From Actinomycetaceae bacterium MB13-C1-2 (GTDB taxonomy: Bacteria > Actinomycetota > Actinomycetes > Actinomycetales > Actinomycetaceae): DNA of 64,000 bases. The stretch lies in NCBI GenBank assembly GCA_035621235.1, contig CP141731.1:620001-684000 (forward strand), in the 5' to 3' direction. Below are positions 33,630 to 43,372 of this stretch, in pieces. The notes under the pieces were generated by a model, which had not been told where the DNA came from, did no database searches, and saw only the letters and a list, made by a program, of their open reading frames with translations. Position numbers and translations under genes: made by a program. How positions within the stretch are numbered: the stretch's first letter is position 1; the number at the start of each line of letters is the position of its first letter.

Positions 33630-35462
33630 CTAGAAGGGCTTCATGAATGCAAGCATTACGTCGTGCAACCGACCGGCCAACCCTGTTTGATTGTCCATGT
33701 CCTCACGGATTTTCAGCGCTAGGTCGGGGTGATCAGTGATGATGCCATCGGCTGACTGACGGAACCTAAGGCGCATCGCGTCCTGATCTTCGACCGTCCA
33801 AACAAACATACCCAGTCCAGCCCTGTCGGTCTTGGAGTGCATGGCATCTGTTGCTGATGACTCCTCAAGAACCAGGAAGTCAGCGAGGGTGTCAGGGACG
33901 TCTACCCCCGCAAACGGCATGATGTAGCCGACAGAAACGTCAGGCAACTGGGTCTTGATTGCCTCCGCTGAAGCATGATCAAGACTGTGGAACATATTGC
34001 CTTCGAGCAGGTCATTCTCGTCGAGGAGGGCGACTATGTCCGCGATGTTCTCAGAGGCTTCTGGCTCCGCCCCGCTGAGTTTCACCTCGATTAGTAGTGG
34101 CTGATCGAGTTCTTTTGCTCGTGAGACGTATTCGACGAGTTCCGGGATCGTGGAAGTGTGTCCCGCCTCGTCATGGATCTGGGTGGATGTTAGTTCTTCA
34201 AGCGTCATGTCTTTTACGCTCTTATTTATCCCGGCCAGACGACCAAGCGCGGGATCGTGGATCACCACGTACTTTCCGTCGGCAGTCCGCATAGTGTCAA
34301 ACTCAACGAAGTCCACGTCAAGCTCTGCGGCCGCTTCCAGAGCCTCGATCGAGTTCTCGACTCCACCCGCAGTCCATCCCCGATGGGCGAGCACCAGAGT
34401 CTCAGGGTGATCAGCCACGTTCTGCAGTGAAGGCAGACTCAGGACCCCGCTAACAACACATGCGATCACTAAACTCGATACCGCGATGATTCGCGGTTTT
34501 CGCCCCCTAAGATCACCGGTGTCGGCCTTCCCTGCGGAAGGCACGAGCCGGTTTACTTCTGCGTAGTAGACGAGCAGACCGGCGAGGAATGCAACCGTTA
34601 GCCCGATGGCCAGCATGGAGGCGACGTGAGCAACGCCGAGTCCTAGTGCGGCCATAATCCATGAAGCCCCCGGCGCGATCGTATCCGCAATCGCAGTCGG
34701 AGCAAGGCAGATGTAGAAGAGGGCCGCGAAAAACAAGCCGGCCGCCGCAACCAATAGAAAGACCGCCACAAGGATAGTCCAGGGTTTGACACCTCGCGTT
34801 TTTGCCCAGCTCTCTTTCAGCGCGGCGTTTCCTGTCCGGTCGGTAAGCGCGAAGATCGGCATAGTTAAACTCAGTCGCAAGTTCACGTAGGCAAGCAGAA
34901 TATAGGCGACCGTCAAGAGCGTCGCATACAGCGGCTCCTTCTCAAGCTCGCCCGTGATGAAGTTGGGGACCTGAACCCCATGCAACATGCCCGAGACAAA
35001 TCCGAAACCCGATAGAGGCAGTAGCACAAGCAGATAGAGGATCATGAACCACGACTTCGGACGTAAGGCCTTCTTCATAACCTGACCCAGCGCCGAAAAA
35101 AGCTCTCCTGCCGAGTAGCTAGGTCGATGTAGAAGGATCACGATGGCGCTGAACTCGGCGACGAGCAGCCACATAACTACTAGCAGGATAAGCATCAGTA
35201 AGATGACCGTTAGACCGAAGCCCCACCCGACTGAAAAGGTGTTTGTGTCAAGTGCGTACATACCGTTGGCGCGCAACGCCTCACGGAATATCCAGGCCAC
35301 CAGAGGTGACGCAACCACGGTAATAACCAGTTGCGCAATGACGATCAGTAACAGCAGGCGACCGGATACTGCCCGAATCCTTACCCAGGCCTGACCGAGC
35401 AAATTGAAGGGGCCCGGGTCCTGGCTCCGAGCGGTAGCCACCTCGGGCGCTAGTGCGTTCAT
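33630..35462 (-). CDS. Membrane glycerophosphodiester phosphodiesterase
   Basis: 610 residues. The first ~330 residues are a membrane domain with about seven or eight helices (GPDPase_memb type), then a GDPD catalytic domain: LVLAHRGWTAGGVENSIEALEAA, VDFVEFDTMRTADGKYVVIHDPALGRLAG, and a C-terminal WTVEDQDAMRLRFRQSADGIITDHPD. The HRG...ENS, E-x-D and HD residues that bind metal and substrate are all there. It should hydrolyse glycerophosphodiesters (or teichoic-acid-like polyglycerol phosphate) at the outer face. The ATG chosen has GGGAGAG five bases before; a GTG 20 codons upstream also exists. Confidence 0.9.
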   Translation of the reverse strand: MNALAPEVATARSQDPGPFNLLGQAWVRIRAVSGRLLLLIVIAQLVITVVASPLVAWIFREALRANGMYALDTNTFSVGWGFGLTVILLMLILLVVMWLLVAEFSAIVILLHRPSYSAGELFSALGQVMKKALRPKSWFMILYLLVLLPLSGFGFVSGMLHGVQVPNFITGELEKEPLYATLLTVAYILLAYVNLRLSLTMPIFALTDRTGNAALKESWAKTRGVKPWTILVAVFLLVAAAGLFFAALFYICLAPTAIADTIAPGASWIMAALGLGVAHVASMLAIGLTVAFLAGLLVYYAEVNRLVPSAGKADTGDLRGRKPRIIAVSSLVIACVVSGVLSLPSLQNVADHPETLVLAHRGWTAGGVENSIEALEAAAELDVDFVEFDTMRTADGKYVVIHDPALGRLAGINKSVKDMTLEELTSTQIHDEAGHTSTIPELVEYVSRAKELDQPLLIEVKLSGAEPEASENIADIVALLDENDLLEGNMFHSLDHASAEAIKTQLPDVSVGYIMPFAGVDVPDTLADFLVLEESSATDAMHSKTDRAGLGMFVWTVEDQDAMRLRFRQSADGIITDHPDLALKIREDMDNQTGLAGRLHDVMLAFMKPF

Positions 35463-35559
35463 TTGCTCTCCCATATCAGGGGATTGTCTCACCAATCTAT
35501 TGGAAAAGTTCAACTCTTCCACCGCAACTCATTGGAGACGTTTCGCTACTTCGTCTCCG

Positions 35560-35731
35560 GTGTCCTGCGTTGCAAATTCGTTTCCTAGATTGCGCGCAGA
35601 GTCGGCGCATCACAATACAGGCGGCTAAAAACTAACCAAGGGTAAGTCAGACGACGGCGCCACCTACAGATGCTGGCTCGCAGATGCTGGCTCGACCCAT
35701 GAGATGGGGAAGAATTTGCGGCACAGGACAC
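35560..35731. mobile_element. MITE-like element, copy 2 (172 bp)
   Basis: Outer ends GTGTCCTG and CAGGACAC are exact complements; further in, the ends match as CGTTGCAAATTCGTTTCC against TGCCGCAAATTCTTCCC. A 14-bp unit (CAGATGCTGGCTCG) is duplicated in perfect tandem inside it (35667-35694). It is related to copy 1 at 32276-32402. No reading frame of note. It ends about 50 bases before dcd and fills most of the 321-base gap between the diesterase gene and dcd. A transposase in trans would be needed for movement. Confidence 0.65.
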
Positions 35732-35783
35732 TAGAGGGCACAACCCTAGCTACAGACATCGCTTGTCGTGGGAAGATACAGAT

Positions 35784-36389
35784 ATGCTCCTCAGTGATCG
35801 TGACATTCGCTCCTCAATCGAATCAGGCCGTATCGAGCTCACGCCTCTCGATCTCGACCTGGTACAACCCGCAAGTATCGATGTGCGTCTCGACCGATTC
35901 TTCAGGCTATTCGACAACCACCGCTACTCCGTGATCGATCCGGCAGCGGCTCAGCCGAAACTTACAAGACAGGTCGAAGCATCCGGCGACGAACCGTTTG
36001 TGCTCCACCCGGGAGAGTTCGTGCTCGGGGCAACCTACGAACGCGTTCATCTAGGAGACGACATCGCGGCCAGACTCGAAGGTAAGTCATCGCTGGGACG
36101 TCTCGGCCTGCTTACTCACTCCACTGCTGGATTTATCGATCCTGGTTTTGACGGCCACGTAACACTCGAGCTATCAAATACTGCGACCATGCCGATTCTG
36201 CTCTACCCGGGGATGAAGATCGGGCAGCTCTGCTTCTTCGCTCTTTCGAGCCCCGCCGAGGTCCCATACGGCAGTACCGGAGCTGGATCGCACTATCAGG
36301 GACAACGTGGGCCAACCCCATCACGCTCTCACGAACGCTTCAATCGCATCCCGGTCATCGATCTCTACGCGACAGACACGGAAGCGTAG
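35784..36389 (+). CDS. dcd: dCTP deaminase (dUMP-forming type)
   Basis: 201 residues. [52 protein letters not shown], the nucleotide loop [36 protein letters not shown] with the catalytic Glu, and [11 protein letters not shown] at the end are all as in Dcd. Actinobacterial Dcd enzymes are commonly bifunctional, turning dCTP directly into dUMP and so feeding thymidylate synthesis; the HSTAGFID motif is compatible. No good ribosome site before the ATG, so translation may be leaderless. The unrecognised gene behind it starts 6 bases later. Confidence 0.95.
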   Translation: MLLSDRDIRSSIESGRIELTPLDLDLVQPASIDVRLDRFFRLFDNHRYSVIDPAAAQPKLTRQVEASGDEPFVLHPGEFVLGATYERVHLGDDIAARLEGKSSLGRLGLLTHSTAGFIDPGFDGHVTLELSNTATMPILLYPGMKIGQLCFFALSSPAEVPYGSTGAGSHYQGQRGPTPSRSHERFNRIPVIDLYATDTEA

Positions 36390-36395
36390 CCACTC

Positions 36396-37559
36396 ATGAG
36401 CACCCCCGATCCCGCCGGATCACGCAACGCGGAAGGCAACTCCAAGCGCCCTGGGGCACCCAAACGCAAGTCTGTTCTTGATCGAATCGCCACCAGATCC
36501 CTCGACACGAACCCGCTCGTCGCTTCATCAGTCGACACTCTCGCAGCAGTCGGCGATGAGACAGGGAGCTTCAGTATCGACATGACGGGAGCGCTGGTAC
36601 TGGACTCTTTAGCTCCCCTTCCTCTCTCGACCGAGACCCCCGTTCACTTGGGAGAGTTGGATTATTCAGAAGCAGAAAGTCACCATCTTCTACTGGTGTC
36701 GGACCATGTTCTTCCTGCCGAGATTGAGGCCCTGGCGGTCTCTGTTTGGAACGAGGCCGGATGGCTCAGTCCCGGAAGCCTCCAACTTAGCCATGGCTCG
36801 AGCCTTGAGGGCCCCTGGTCAATCCCCGCTGAAGCGGCCAAGAAGCTGGGCCTCCCCGCTGATATTCCCACCTCTCAGGTCTATCTGGTTCGAACCCCGG
36901 CTATGCGCGGTGCCAAGCCGAACGAACAGGTTCTGTCCTTTAGCGAGATTGCCCGAGCATTTCCGAGTGGAATGCCCGTAGGTCCCGAGGAAAGAACGCT
37001 GGACTTCCTCCAAAGAGTCTGCAGACGACTAGACGGAGCCATACGAATCTATGGCAGCGGCGCTGTGCTGCGACCCAGTAGCGGATCATCAATCAATCTG
37101 CGGGTCTACTCCAACTCCTGGATGCCGCTGGAAGAAATGGAGACTCTGCTCAGCCCGTATTTTCCAGGAGTCTGGAACCCCGGACCGGAACCAACTGAAA
37201 CGGGGAGCCCGTTTGCCCTCATGGCACCCGTCGGGTCCAAGTCGCAGATTATTGTCGGCGTTCGGATGGAGACTACTCCGCCGCGAGCGTTGCGGTGGGA
37301 AATGTGGGCAAAAGAGAAAATGTACGTATACGAGATCGTCTGGGTCCGACCTCCCGAACTCTTCGACCTTGATACCGCGCCGACCCGTTCAGGACGACTT
37401 GAGCGAAATCGGGCGGCCAGAGGAATCGAGACTGCAGCCGCTCTACTGGCTCACGAACTGGACTCTGCCGTGCGCGGAGGCGCCGCGATTATTGACGAGG
37501 ACCAGTTCCTTGTTGGTCTCGATGTACCCCCTCTAGAAGAAGAAGAGCCACGTCCTTAA
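36396..37559 (+). CDS. Protein of unknown function
   Basis: 387 residues, soluble, no signal peptide or membrane helix. The first ~30 residues are basic and Pro/Ser-rich (RPGAPKRKSVLDRI). Past that come moderately hydrophobic stretches, a region with LSFSEIARAFPSGMPVGPEERTLDFLQRVCRRLDGAIRIYGSGAVLRP, and a C-terminal helix ending in an acidic EEEE tail. I recognise no family. It follows dcd by 6 bases and is probably co-transcribed. Its last 71 bases overlap the end of the convergent Fe-S gene, an unusually long tail-to-tail overlap. Confidence 0.72.
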   Translation: MSTPDPAGSRNAEGNSKRPGAPKRKSVLDRIATRSLDTNPLVASSVDTLAAVGDETGSFSIDMTGALVLDSLAPLPLSTETPVHLGELDYSEAESHHLLLVSDHVLPAEIEALAVSVWNEAGWLSPGSLQLSHGSSLEGPWSIPAEAAKKLGLPADIPTSQVYLVRTPAMRGAKPNEQVLSFSEIARAFPSGMPVGPEERTLDFLQRVCRRLDGAIRIYGSGAVLRPSSGSSINLRVYSNSWMPLEEMETLLSPYFPGVWNPGPEPTETGSPFALMAPVGSKSQIIVGVRMETTPPRALRWEMWAKEKMYVYEIVWVRPPELFDLDTAPTRSGRLERNRAARGIETAAALLAHELDSAVRGGAAIIDEDQFLVGLDVPPLEEEEPRP

Positions 37560-39708
37560 CCTCGATGTCCCTTTCGCTTCCCCTCACTGAAGTAGGAGCT
37601 GAACCGAGCATCTGCGTGCAGAACGGACAGGCCGTCGCAATGGTGGTCGCACCCGTTTCTTGCGCCTGACCCATGCGAACTGACGCGATTCGTGGTCCCT
37701 GCGAGGACTCCTCCATCCACGCGTGTGCCCCGCCTGCACCGCAGCACATCGCACGCTCGCGATTCTGTCCCATTTCGACCAGCTCCAGCTCGGGGATTCC
37801 CCCAAGAAGTTCACGTGGTGCCTCAAAGACACCGTTGTGCCGACCGAGGAAACACGGGTCGTGATACGTGATCTTGCGTCGTTCCGCTTCAGGTGCTGGC
37901 ATCGGAGTGAGCTTACCTTCGCGCAGAAGTCGATTGAGCAGCTGGGTGTGGTGAATAACCTCGAACTTGCCGCCCAACTGAGGAAACTCATTGGCGACCG
38001 AGTTAAAACAATGCGCGCAGGTGACAACAATGCGCTGTGCCTTTACCTCGTTCAGAGTGTCGATTGAGGCGCGTGCTAGGAGTTGGAAGAGGACCTCGTT
38101 ACCGGCCCGACGCGCAGGATCACCCGTACAGCCTTCGGCAGAACCAAGAACCCCAAAACTAACGCCCGCGACATGCAATAGCTCGGCTACTGCGGCGGTC
38201 GTCTTCTTGGCCTTCTCGTCATACGCCCCGGCACAACCGACCCAGAACAGGTAGTCGAGTTCAGTTGCGTCCGGGGTGTCCTCTCCAATGACAGTGACGT
38301 CAAAGTCGAGGTTCTTAGCCCAATCAAGACGTTTCCTTGCCGACTGATTGTATGGATTCTGCTTCGTCTCCATCGCCCGCATCGGTCGACTAAGTTCGCG
38401 AGGAAAAGCGGACTCCATTAAAAACTGGTAACGACGCAGGTTACTGATGTGGTCTATGTGATCGATGTCTACGGGACACTGGTCAACACAGGCCCCGCAC
38501 ATAGTGCAGTCCCACAGGACCTCGGGTGTGATCACGCCGGGAACCAGGCTCCCTCCGCCTGCCGCCACTCCCTCGGGGCCGGTAGCCCCGGATGAGGACA
38601 ATGCACCAAGCACGTCTACCGTGTCTGGTAGAGCCTGCCCTGGCATCGTCATATCCGCAGCGGAGACGACACTGTCCCTCATGGCCATGACCAGTAGTTT
38701 CGGTGACAGAGGTTTCTCCGTGTTCCAAGCGGGGCAGAGATCTTGACACCTACCGCATTCGGTACAGGAGAGAACGTCCAGTCGGTCCTTCCACGTCAGG
38801 TCCGAAGTAGAGCCTAGGCCGATTACTAGGTCTGGGTTCTCTTCCGCCGCCTGTTCCAGATCGTCTGAAGGATCGCCGTCTACCAGCGGGAGCGAAAGAG
38901 CTCCAAGCGCCTTAGACCCGTCAGCGTTTCGCGTGGTCATGATATTCACCGGGGCCAAGAACCGATGCCACGAGATTCCCATTGCAACGTCAATCCCGGT
39001 AATGATCATCCAGACCATGGACATAGAGATCTTTATCGTTGCCACGACTGTCAACCAGTTGGCAAGCGTCGTAACAGACGCACCCACCATCCACGAGCCG
39101 AGCCAGGCCGTAAGAGGGAATCGCATCGCCGATGGAGCCGAGTTCGCAGTGACCGTGAGCACCGCATATGTGATGGCATGGCCTATCAATACCGCTGCAC
39201 AAACGACGGCCACCGTGGCTTCAACAAGTTTCGCCTGCCACCGCGTCGAACCAAAAAAGCGGGACGCCCTCGGATCATTCCGATGTCGGGCATTAATGAT
39301 TAGTCGAACAGCTATTAGGGCGAGGATCGCCAGTAGCCCCAAGGCCGCCATGATCTCTGTGAACCAGCCCCACCACGCGGTGTGTCCGATGAGCGGAAGC
39401 GAGAAGAGTGGATCAAATACCTGACCGTAAGAGGTAACTAGGGTGAGGATCAGTGCAACAAAGGAAACCATCACCATCCAGTGAGCGGCGCGCACCAGCG
39501 GACGACCCTTGAAAGTTGAATGAAGCAGGGTCACTTCGACGGCCATCCAAACACGTCGACCCAGTGGGGAGAACCTTCCCGACTCTGGGGCACCCTCCGC
39601 AATCAGGCGGACCATCCTGATGATTCCACGGACAAACAGAGAGACTCCGACAACGGTAAGGACCGCGACTGCCATGGCGCACGGGACTAAGACTGCCGGT
39701 TGTGCCAT
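37489..39708 (-). CDS. Membrane (Fe-S)-binding reductase, Rv0338c-like
   Basis: 739 residues. About six N-terminal helices form a cytochrome/HdrE-like membrane part. Two 4Fe-4S clusters follow (CTECGRCQDLCP and CTMCGACVDQCPVD), then two CCG-type modules: FWVGCAG...CAHC and HDPCFLGRHNG...MCCGAGG. This is the heterodisulfide-reductase-like layout of the actinobacterial iron-sulfur reductase family (Rv0338c in M. tuberculosis). It probably moves electrons between the quinone pool and a cytoplasmic partner, but the substrate is not known. It stands alone, facing the Mrp operon head to head and overlapping the unknown gene tail to tail. Confidence 0.88.
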   Translation of the reverse strand: MAQPAVLVPCAMAVAVLTVVGVSLFVRGIIRMVRLIAEGAPESGRFSPLGRRVWMAVEVTLLHSTFKGRPLVRAAHWMVMVSFVALILTLVTSYGQVFDPLFSLPLIGHTAWWGWFTEIMAALGLLAILALIAVRLIINARHRNDPRASRFFGSTRWQAKLVEATVAVVCAAVLIGHAITYAVLTVTANSAPSAMRFPLTAWLGSWMVGASVTTLANWLTVVATIKISMSMVWMIITGIDVAMGISWHRFLAPVNIMTTRNADGSKALGALSLPLVDGDPSDDLEQAAEENPDLVIGLGSTSDLTWKDRLDVLSCTECGRCQDLCPAWNTEKPLSPKLLVMAMRDSVVSAADMTMPGQALPDTVDVLGALSSSGATGPEGVAAGGGSLVPGVITPEVLWDCTMCGACVDQCPVDIDHIDHISNLRRYQFLMESAFPRELSRPMRAMETKQNPYNQSARKRLDWAKNLDFDVTVIGEDTPDATELDYLFWVGCAGAYDEKAKKTTAAVAELLHVAGVSFGVLGSAEGCTGDPARRAGNEVLFQLLARASIDTLNEVKAQRIVVTCAHCFNSVANEFPQLGGKFEVIHHTQLLNRLLREGKLTPMPAPEAERRKITYHDPCFLGRHNGVFEAPRELLGGIPELELVEMGQNRERAMCCGAGGAHAWMEESSQGPRIASVRMGQAQETGATTIATACPFCTQMLGSAPTSVRGSERDIEVKDVALLLLEGVHRDQQGTGPRQ

Positions 39709-39795
39709 GCTCCTCCGATCCTTGTTCGACGCTGCACCATAGACCCTACGCCAGGGTCGAGAGACTTCTCGCGTCGTCAGCCTACGTATGAAAGT

Positions 39796-39837
39796 TACAA
39801 TAGGCAGAGTTCCCTTCGGCAGCCCTACCCGCTGCCG
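39796..39837 (+). promoter_or_regulatory. Probable mrp promoter and leader hairpin
   Basis: TACAAT (39796-39801) is a good -10; a -35 is not clear. Fifteen bases on, CGGCAG and CTGCCG pair across nine bases (39817-39837) and TTT follows, so a weak attenuator before mrpA is possible. The 182-base gap otherwise shows nothing. Confidence 0.4.
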
Positions 39838-39890
39838 TTTAAATTGGGCACTTAGTTAGACCCGACCGTCGTCACCGGGAGGCCGGCAAG

Positions 39891-42839
39891 ATGCTGTTGT
39901 TGCTTGCTTTGCACTTCACAGCGGCTATCTGTGCGCCCGCAATCATAGGCAGATTCGGCAGGAACGCCTTCTACGGTTTAGCCCTTGTCCCCGCCACGGC
40001 CTTCATCTACGCGGTGGCCAACACGCAGAGAATCATGGCCTCGCCGATACAAGAGAGCTACCGGTGGGTTCCCTCCCTAGACCTTGAGATCGCATTCGTC
40101 ATTGATGTGACCACCTGGCTGATGATGATGATTGTCGGCGGAGTCGGCACGCTGGTAATGATCTACACGGCTCGATACTTCTCTGCAGGAGCGTCTGGCC
40201 TTGGCCGATTCGGCGGTATTTTTCTAGCGTTCTCAGGGTCCATGCTCGGGGTGGTTACCGCCGATCAGACCATGACGCTCTACGTCTTTTGGGAACTTAC
40301 CTCGGTAATGTCGTACCTGCTAATCGGATTCCACCACGGACGCAGACCGGCCCGTAGCGCCGCACGCCAAGCCATTCTGACCACGGGCGGCGCAGCGCTG
40401 GCCATGTTCGCCGGACTGGTAATCATGGGCGAGGCCCCTGGGGGTTCATACCGGATTTCGCAACTTCTGGAGAACCTGAGATCCGGAGCAATGGACGCAA
40501 CCTCACCGCTGGTCATAACTGCTGCCGTCCTGATAATGATCGGGGCACTCGCGAAATCGGCGCAGGTTCCGTTCCATTTCTGGCTCCCGGGTGCCATGGC
40601 GGCACCCACACCGGTATCCGCATATCTGCACGCCGCCTCCATGGTGAAGGCTGGTGTCTACCTAATTGCACGGCTCACTCCGGGTTTCTACATGATCCCC
40701 GGCTGGTCTCAGATAGCCGTCACCTTTGGCCTCATGACAATGGTGATTGGCGCATACCGAGCTCTCAAACAACGTGACCTCAAACTGATCTTGGCCTACG
40801 GCACAGTATCCCAACTTGGATTGATGACAGCCGCGGTCGGGTTCGGCACAGCGAGCACACTTGCCGCTGGCAAGGTGATTTTAGTGGCGCACGCGCTGTT
40901 CAAATCCTCTCTGTTTCTCACGGTCGGTGCCGTTGAGTCCTCCACCGGAACCCGCGATATCTGGGAACTTTCGGGCCTGTGGAAGAAGAACCCTCTTCTG
41001 GCAGTTTTCGCGGGTCTGTCCTGTCTATCAATGGCGGGAGTGCCCATCACCACCGGATACCTCGGTAAAGAAGCGGTCATTTCTGCCCTTTACTCAGGAA
41101 CTGACGCCAACTGGCTTCCTGCAAGCAACGTTGCCGAACACGCGAACACCTTACTTCCCACGCCGAACGGCGCAATTGGGTGGATTCTTCTGATCATTGT
41201 CTCTCTCGCCTCGATGCTGACGGTCGCTTATTCTTGGCGCTTTTGGTGGGGAGCATTCGGGACCAAGCAGATAACTGTGGAGATGGAAGCCGAAAAGGTG
41301 CCCGGTTCCATGCTTGCTCCTATTGGAATTCTGGCGGCGGGAGCACTACTGGGTGGAGCCGCTTCCGGTTTTCAGGCCATCGGTGACAGGATGACCGAGG
41401 GAATGCCGGGACACTCCCATATTGCCCTCTGGTCTGGACCGGGTCCTGCCGTGGTGACCGCCATCATTCTGGGCGGAGGCATACTACTAGCGGCATTCAG
41501 GCCACAGGTATCGCGGATTCAGCGGTCAGTGACACTCCCGATCTCCGCGGTCAAGGTCTACTCGTGGATTCTGCGTGAGCTTGAGGTGCTTGCCTCGTTC
41601 GTAACCGTATCTACCCAGCGCGGCTCGCTTCCGGCTGAACTTTCAACGATTTTCTCCGCCGTTATTGTGGTGGGCGCGTACGCGCTATTTAGGGCTCCTG
41701 TCCCAAGCGTCATGCCGCAATACTGGGACTCCTTGCTTCAACTTGGAATAGTGATTGTCGGGGTCGTGGCAGTGATAGCCACGATCTCATCCAAGAACCG
41801 GATTAGAGCCGCACTCGCATTGGGTGCAGTGGGGATGAGCGTCTCACTTCTATTTGCTCAGTACGGGGCACCTGATCTGGCCCTCACCCAACTAGCGGTT
41901 GAGGCAGTCTCGATCGTCGTCTTCATCCTGGTGCTTCGAAAGCTCCCGGCTCAATTCAGCTATCGCCCCCTGATGTCTTCTAGAATCACTCGGCTTATCA
42001 TTTCCGTCGGTGTGGGACTGGTCGCGTCAGTCGGCGGATACTACGCAATCTCCTCACGCATCCATGATCCCGTGTCAAAAGACATGCCTGCGGAAGCACT
42101 GAACTTCGGGTATGGCAAGAACATCGTCAATGTGATTCTGGTGGACATGCGCGCCTGGGACACGGTTGGTGAGCTCTCCGTCCTACTCGTCACGGCAACG
42201 GGAGTCGCTTCGCTCATCTACATTGTGACCCGAACCAGCCGCGCAGCCACAGCCTCCCGAGAGCAGTCAAGGTCGAACGAGGGACCGAACGGATCATTCC
42301 TGGTCGCGGGGCGTATGCAGGACAAGGCTCGCCGCTCAGTTGTTCTCGAAGTGAGCACGAGGCTCTTGTTCCCAACCATGATCATGCTCTCTATCTGGTT
42401 GCTATTTGTGGGGCACAACAACCCCGGCGGCGGATTTGCTGGGGGCGTGATTGCCGGCCTGGCGTTTGTCCTCCGGTACCTTGCTGGAGGACGTCACGAA
42501 CTGGCAGAGGCCATGCCCATCCCCGCTGGCTACCTGCTTGGGGCGGGTCTGTTCATCTCTGCGGCGGGCGGGGCTCTGCCTCTGTTCTACGGGCGCTCTG
42601 TTCTGCAGTCCGTACCGATCGATATCTCGCTCGGCGCACTCGGAGACCTCCACTTTACGACCGCAATGATCCTTGACATCGGCGTCTACGTCTTGGTTCT
42701 AGGCTTGGTTATCGACCTGGTCTCGGCCCTGGGCGCTGAGATTGACTACCAGAGTGAGCGAGCTTCGCAAGGGCGACGTCCCGCGCCTGCGGCACCTCTG
42801 CGTAAGATGTCGAACCACGAGGAAGCGGTGAAGAAGTGA
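39891..42839 (+). CDS. mrpA: Mrp Na+/H+ antiporter subunit A with fused B domain
   Basis: 982 residues, more than 20 helices. The complex I-like proton channel is marked by YVFWELTSVMSYLLIGFHHG and AKSAQVPFHFWLPGAMAAPTPVSAYLHAASMVKAG. After residue ~640 come a DUF4040/MbhD-type part (ALGAVGMSVSLLFAQYGAPDLALTQLAVEAVSIVVFILVLRKLP) and an MnhB domain (LSIWLLFVGHNNPGGGFAGGVIAGLAF), so separate mrpB is absent, as usual in actinobacteria. First gene of the six-gene mrp operon; the complex exchanges Na+ for H+ in pH and salt homeostasis. Confidence 0.95.
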   Translation: MLLLLALHFTAAICAPAIIGRFGRNAFYGLALVPATAFIYAVANTQRIMASPIQESYRWVPSLDLEIAFVIDVTTWLMMMIVGGVGTLVMIYTARYFSAGASGLGRFGGIFLAFSGSMLGVVTADQTMTLYVFWELTSVMSYLLIGFHHGRRPARSAARQAILTTGGAALAMFAGLVIMGEAPGGSYRISQLLENLRSGAMDATSPLVITAAVLIMIGALAKSAQVPFHFWLPGAMAAPTPVSAYLHAASMVKAGVYLIARLTPGFYMIPGWSQIAVTFGLMTMVIGAYRALKQRDLKLILAYGTVSQLGLMTAAVGFGTASTLAAGKVILVAHALFKSSLFLTVGAVESSTGTRDIWELSGLWKKNPLLAVFAGLSCLSMAGVPITTGYLGKEAVISALYSGTDANWLPASNVAEHANTLLPTPNGAIGWILLIIVSLASMLTVAYSWRFWWGAFGTKQITVEMEAEKVPGSMLAPIGILAAGALLGGAASGFQAIGDRMTEGMPGHSHIALWSGPGPAVVTAIILGGGILLAAFRPQVSRIQRSVTLPISAVKVYSWILRELEVLASFVTVSTQRGSLPAELSTIFSAVIVVGAYALFRAPVPSVMPQYWDSLLQLGIVIVGVVAVIATISSKNRIRAALALGAVGMSVSLLFAQYGAPDLALTQLAVEAVSIVVFILVLRKLPAQFSYRPLMSSRITRLIISVGVGLVASVGGYYAISSRIHDPVSKDMPAEALNFGYGKNIVNVILVDMRAWDTVGELSVLLVTATGVASLIYIVTRTSRAATASREQSRSNEGPNGSFLVAGRMQDKARRSVVLEVSTRLLFPTMIMLSIWLLFVGHNNPGGGFAGGVIAGLAFVLRYLAGGRHELAEAMPIPAGYLLGAGLFISAAGGALPLFYGRSVLQSVPIDISLGALGDLHFTTAMILDIGVYVLVLGLVIDLVSALGAEIDYQSERASQGRRPAPAAPLRKMSNHEEAVKK

Positions 42840-43372
42840 TGACCGGACCCTCCCTCGTAATCCTCGCCTTCGTGGGGATACTTATCGGTTCCGGCGTCTA
42901 CCTCGCTCTGGAACGGACCCTCTCCCGAATCTTTATCGGCCTTTCCCTGATAACCAACGGGGTAAACCTACTGATCCTTGCTATGGGTGGTGCCGCTGGA
43001 CTGCCTCCGCTGCTCGGGCGAGATGAATCGGTTATCGTCGATCCGCTCCCCCAGGCCATGATCTTGACCTCGATTGTTCTGTCCCTTGGAACCACTGCGT
43101 TCGGACTGGCCCTCGCCTACCGCTCGTGGCTGCTGACGGGCAATGACGAGGTGGCAGACGACGTTGAAGACCGTCGTCTCTCCCGTTTGCTAGGCAAACG
43201 AGCCTCGTCCGTTGATGATTCTTTTGCTGAGGGAACAGAAGACCGGACCGTGTTCTATGACCGCGACGAGGTGCCCCACTTCGAGCGGCCTACTCCTGCA
43301 GAGATCCGCAGTCTACGTGAGGAGCTACTAAAGAGCGAAGATGAGTCCTCGGCCGACGGAGCTAACTCATGA
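42839..43372 (+). CDS. mrpC: Mrp antiporter subunit C
   Basis: 177 residues, three helices like NuoK: YLALERTLSRIFIGLSLITNGVNLLILAMGG and PLPQAMILTSIVLSLGTTAFGLALAYR. The hydrophilic C-terminal ~65 residues are longer than in the Bacillus protein. ATG is inside the mrpA stop (TGATG); a GTG one codon earlier is possible. Its stop overlaps mrpD by four bases. Confidence 0.93.
   Translation: MTGPSLVILAFVGILIGSGVYLALERTLSRIFIGLSLITNGVNLLILAMGGAAGLPPLLGRDESVIVDPLPQAMILTSIVLSLGTTAFGLALAYRSWLLTGNDEVADDVEDRRLSRLLGKRASSVDDSFAEGTEDRTVFYDRDEVPHFERPTPAEIRSLREELLKSEDESSADGANS

Noticed and set aside
38933-39424. 163-residue frame antisense to the Fe-S reductase membrane part
   Set aside because: The real gene on the minus strand covers it fully; no ribosome site or sensible protein.
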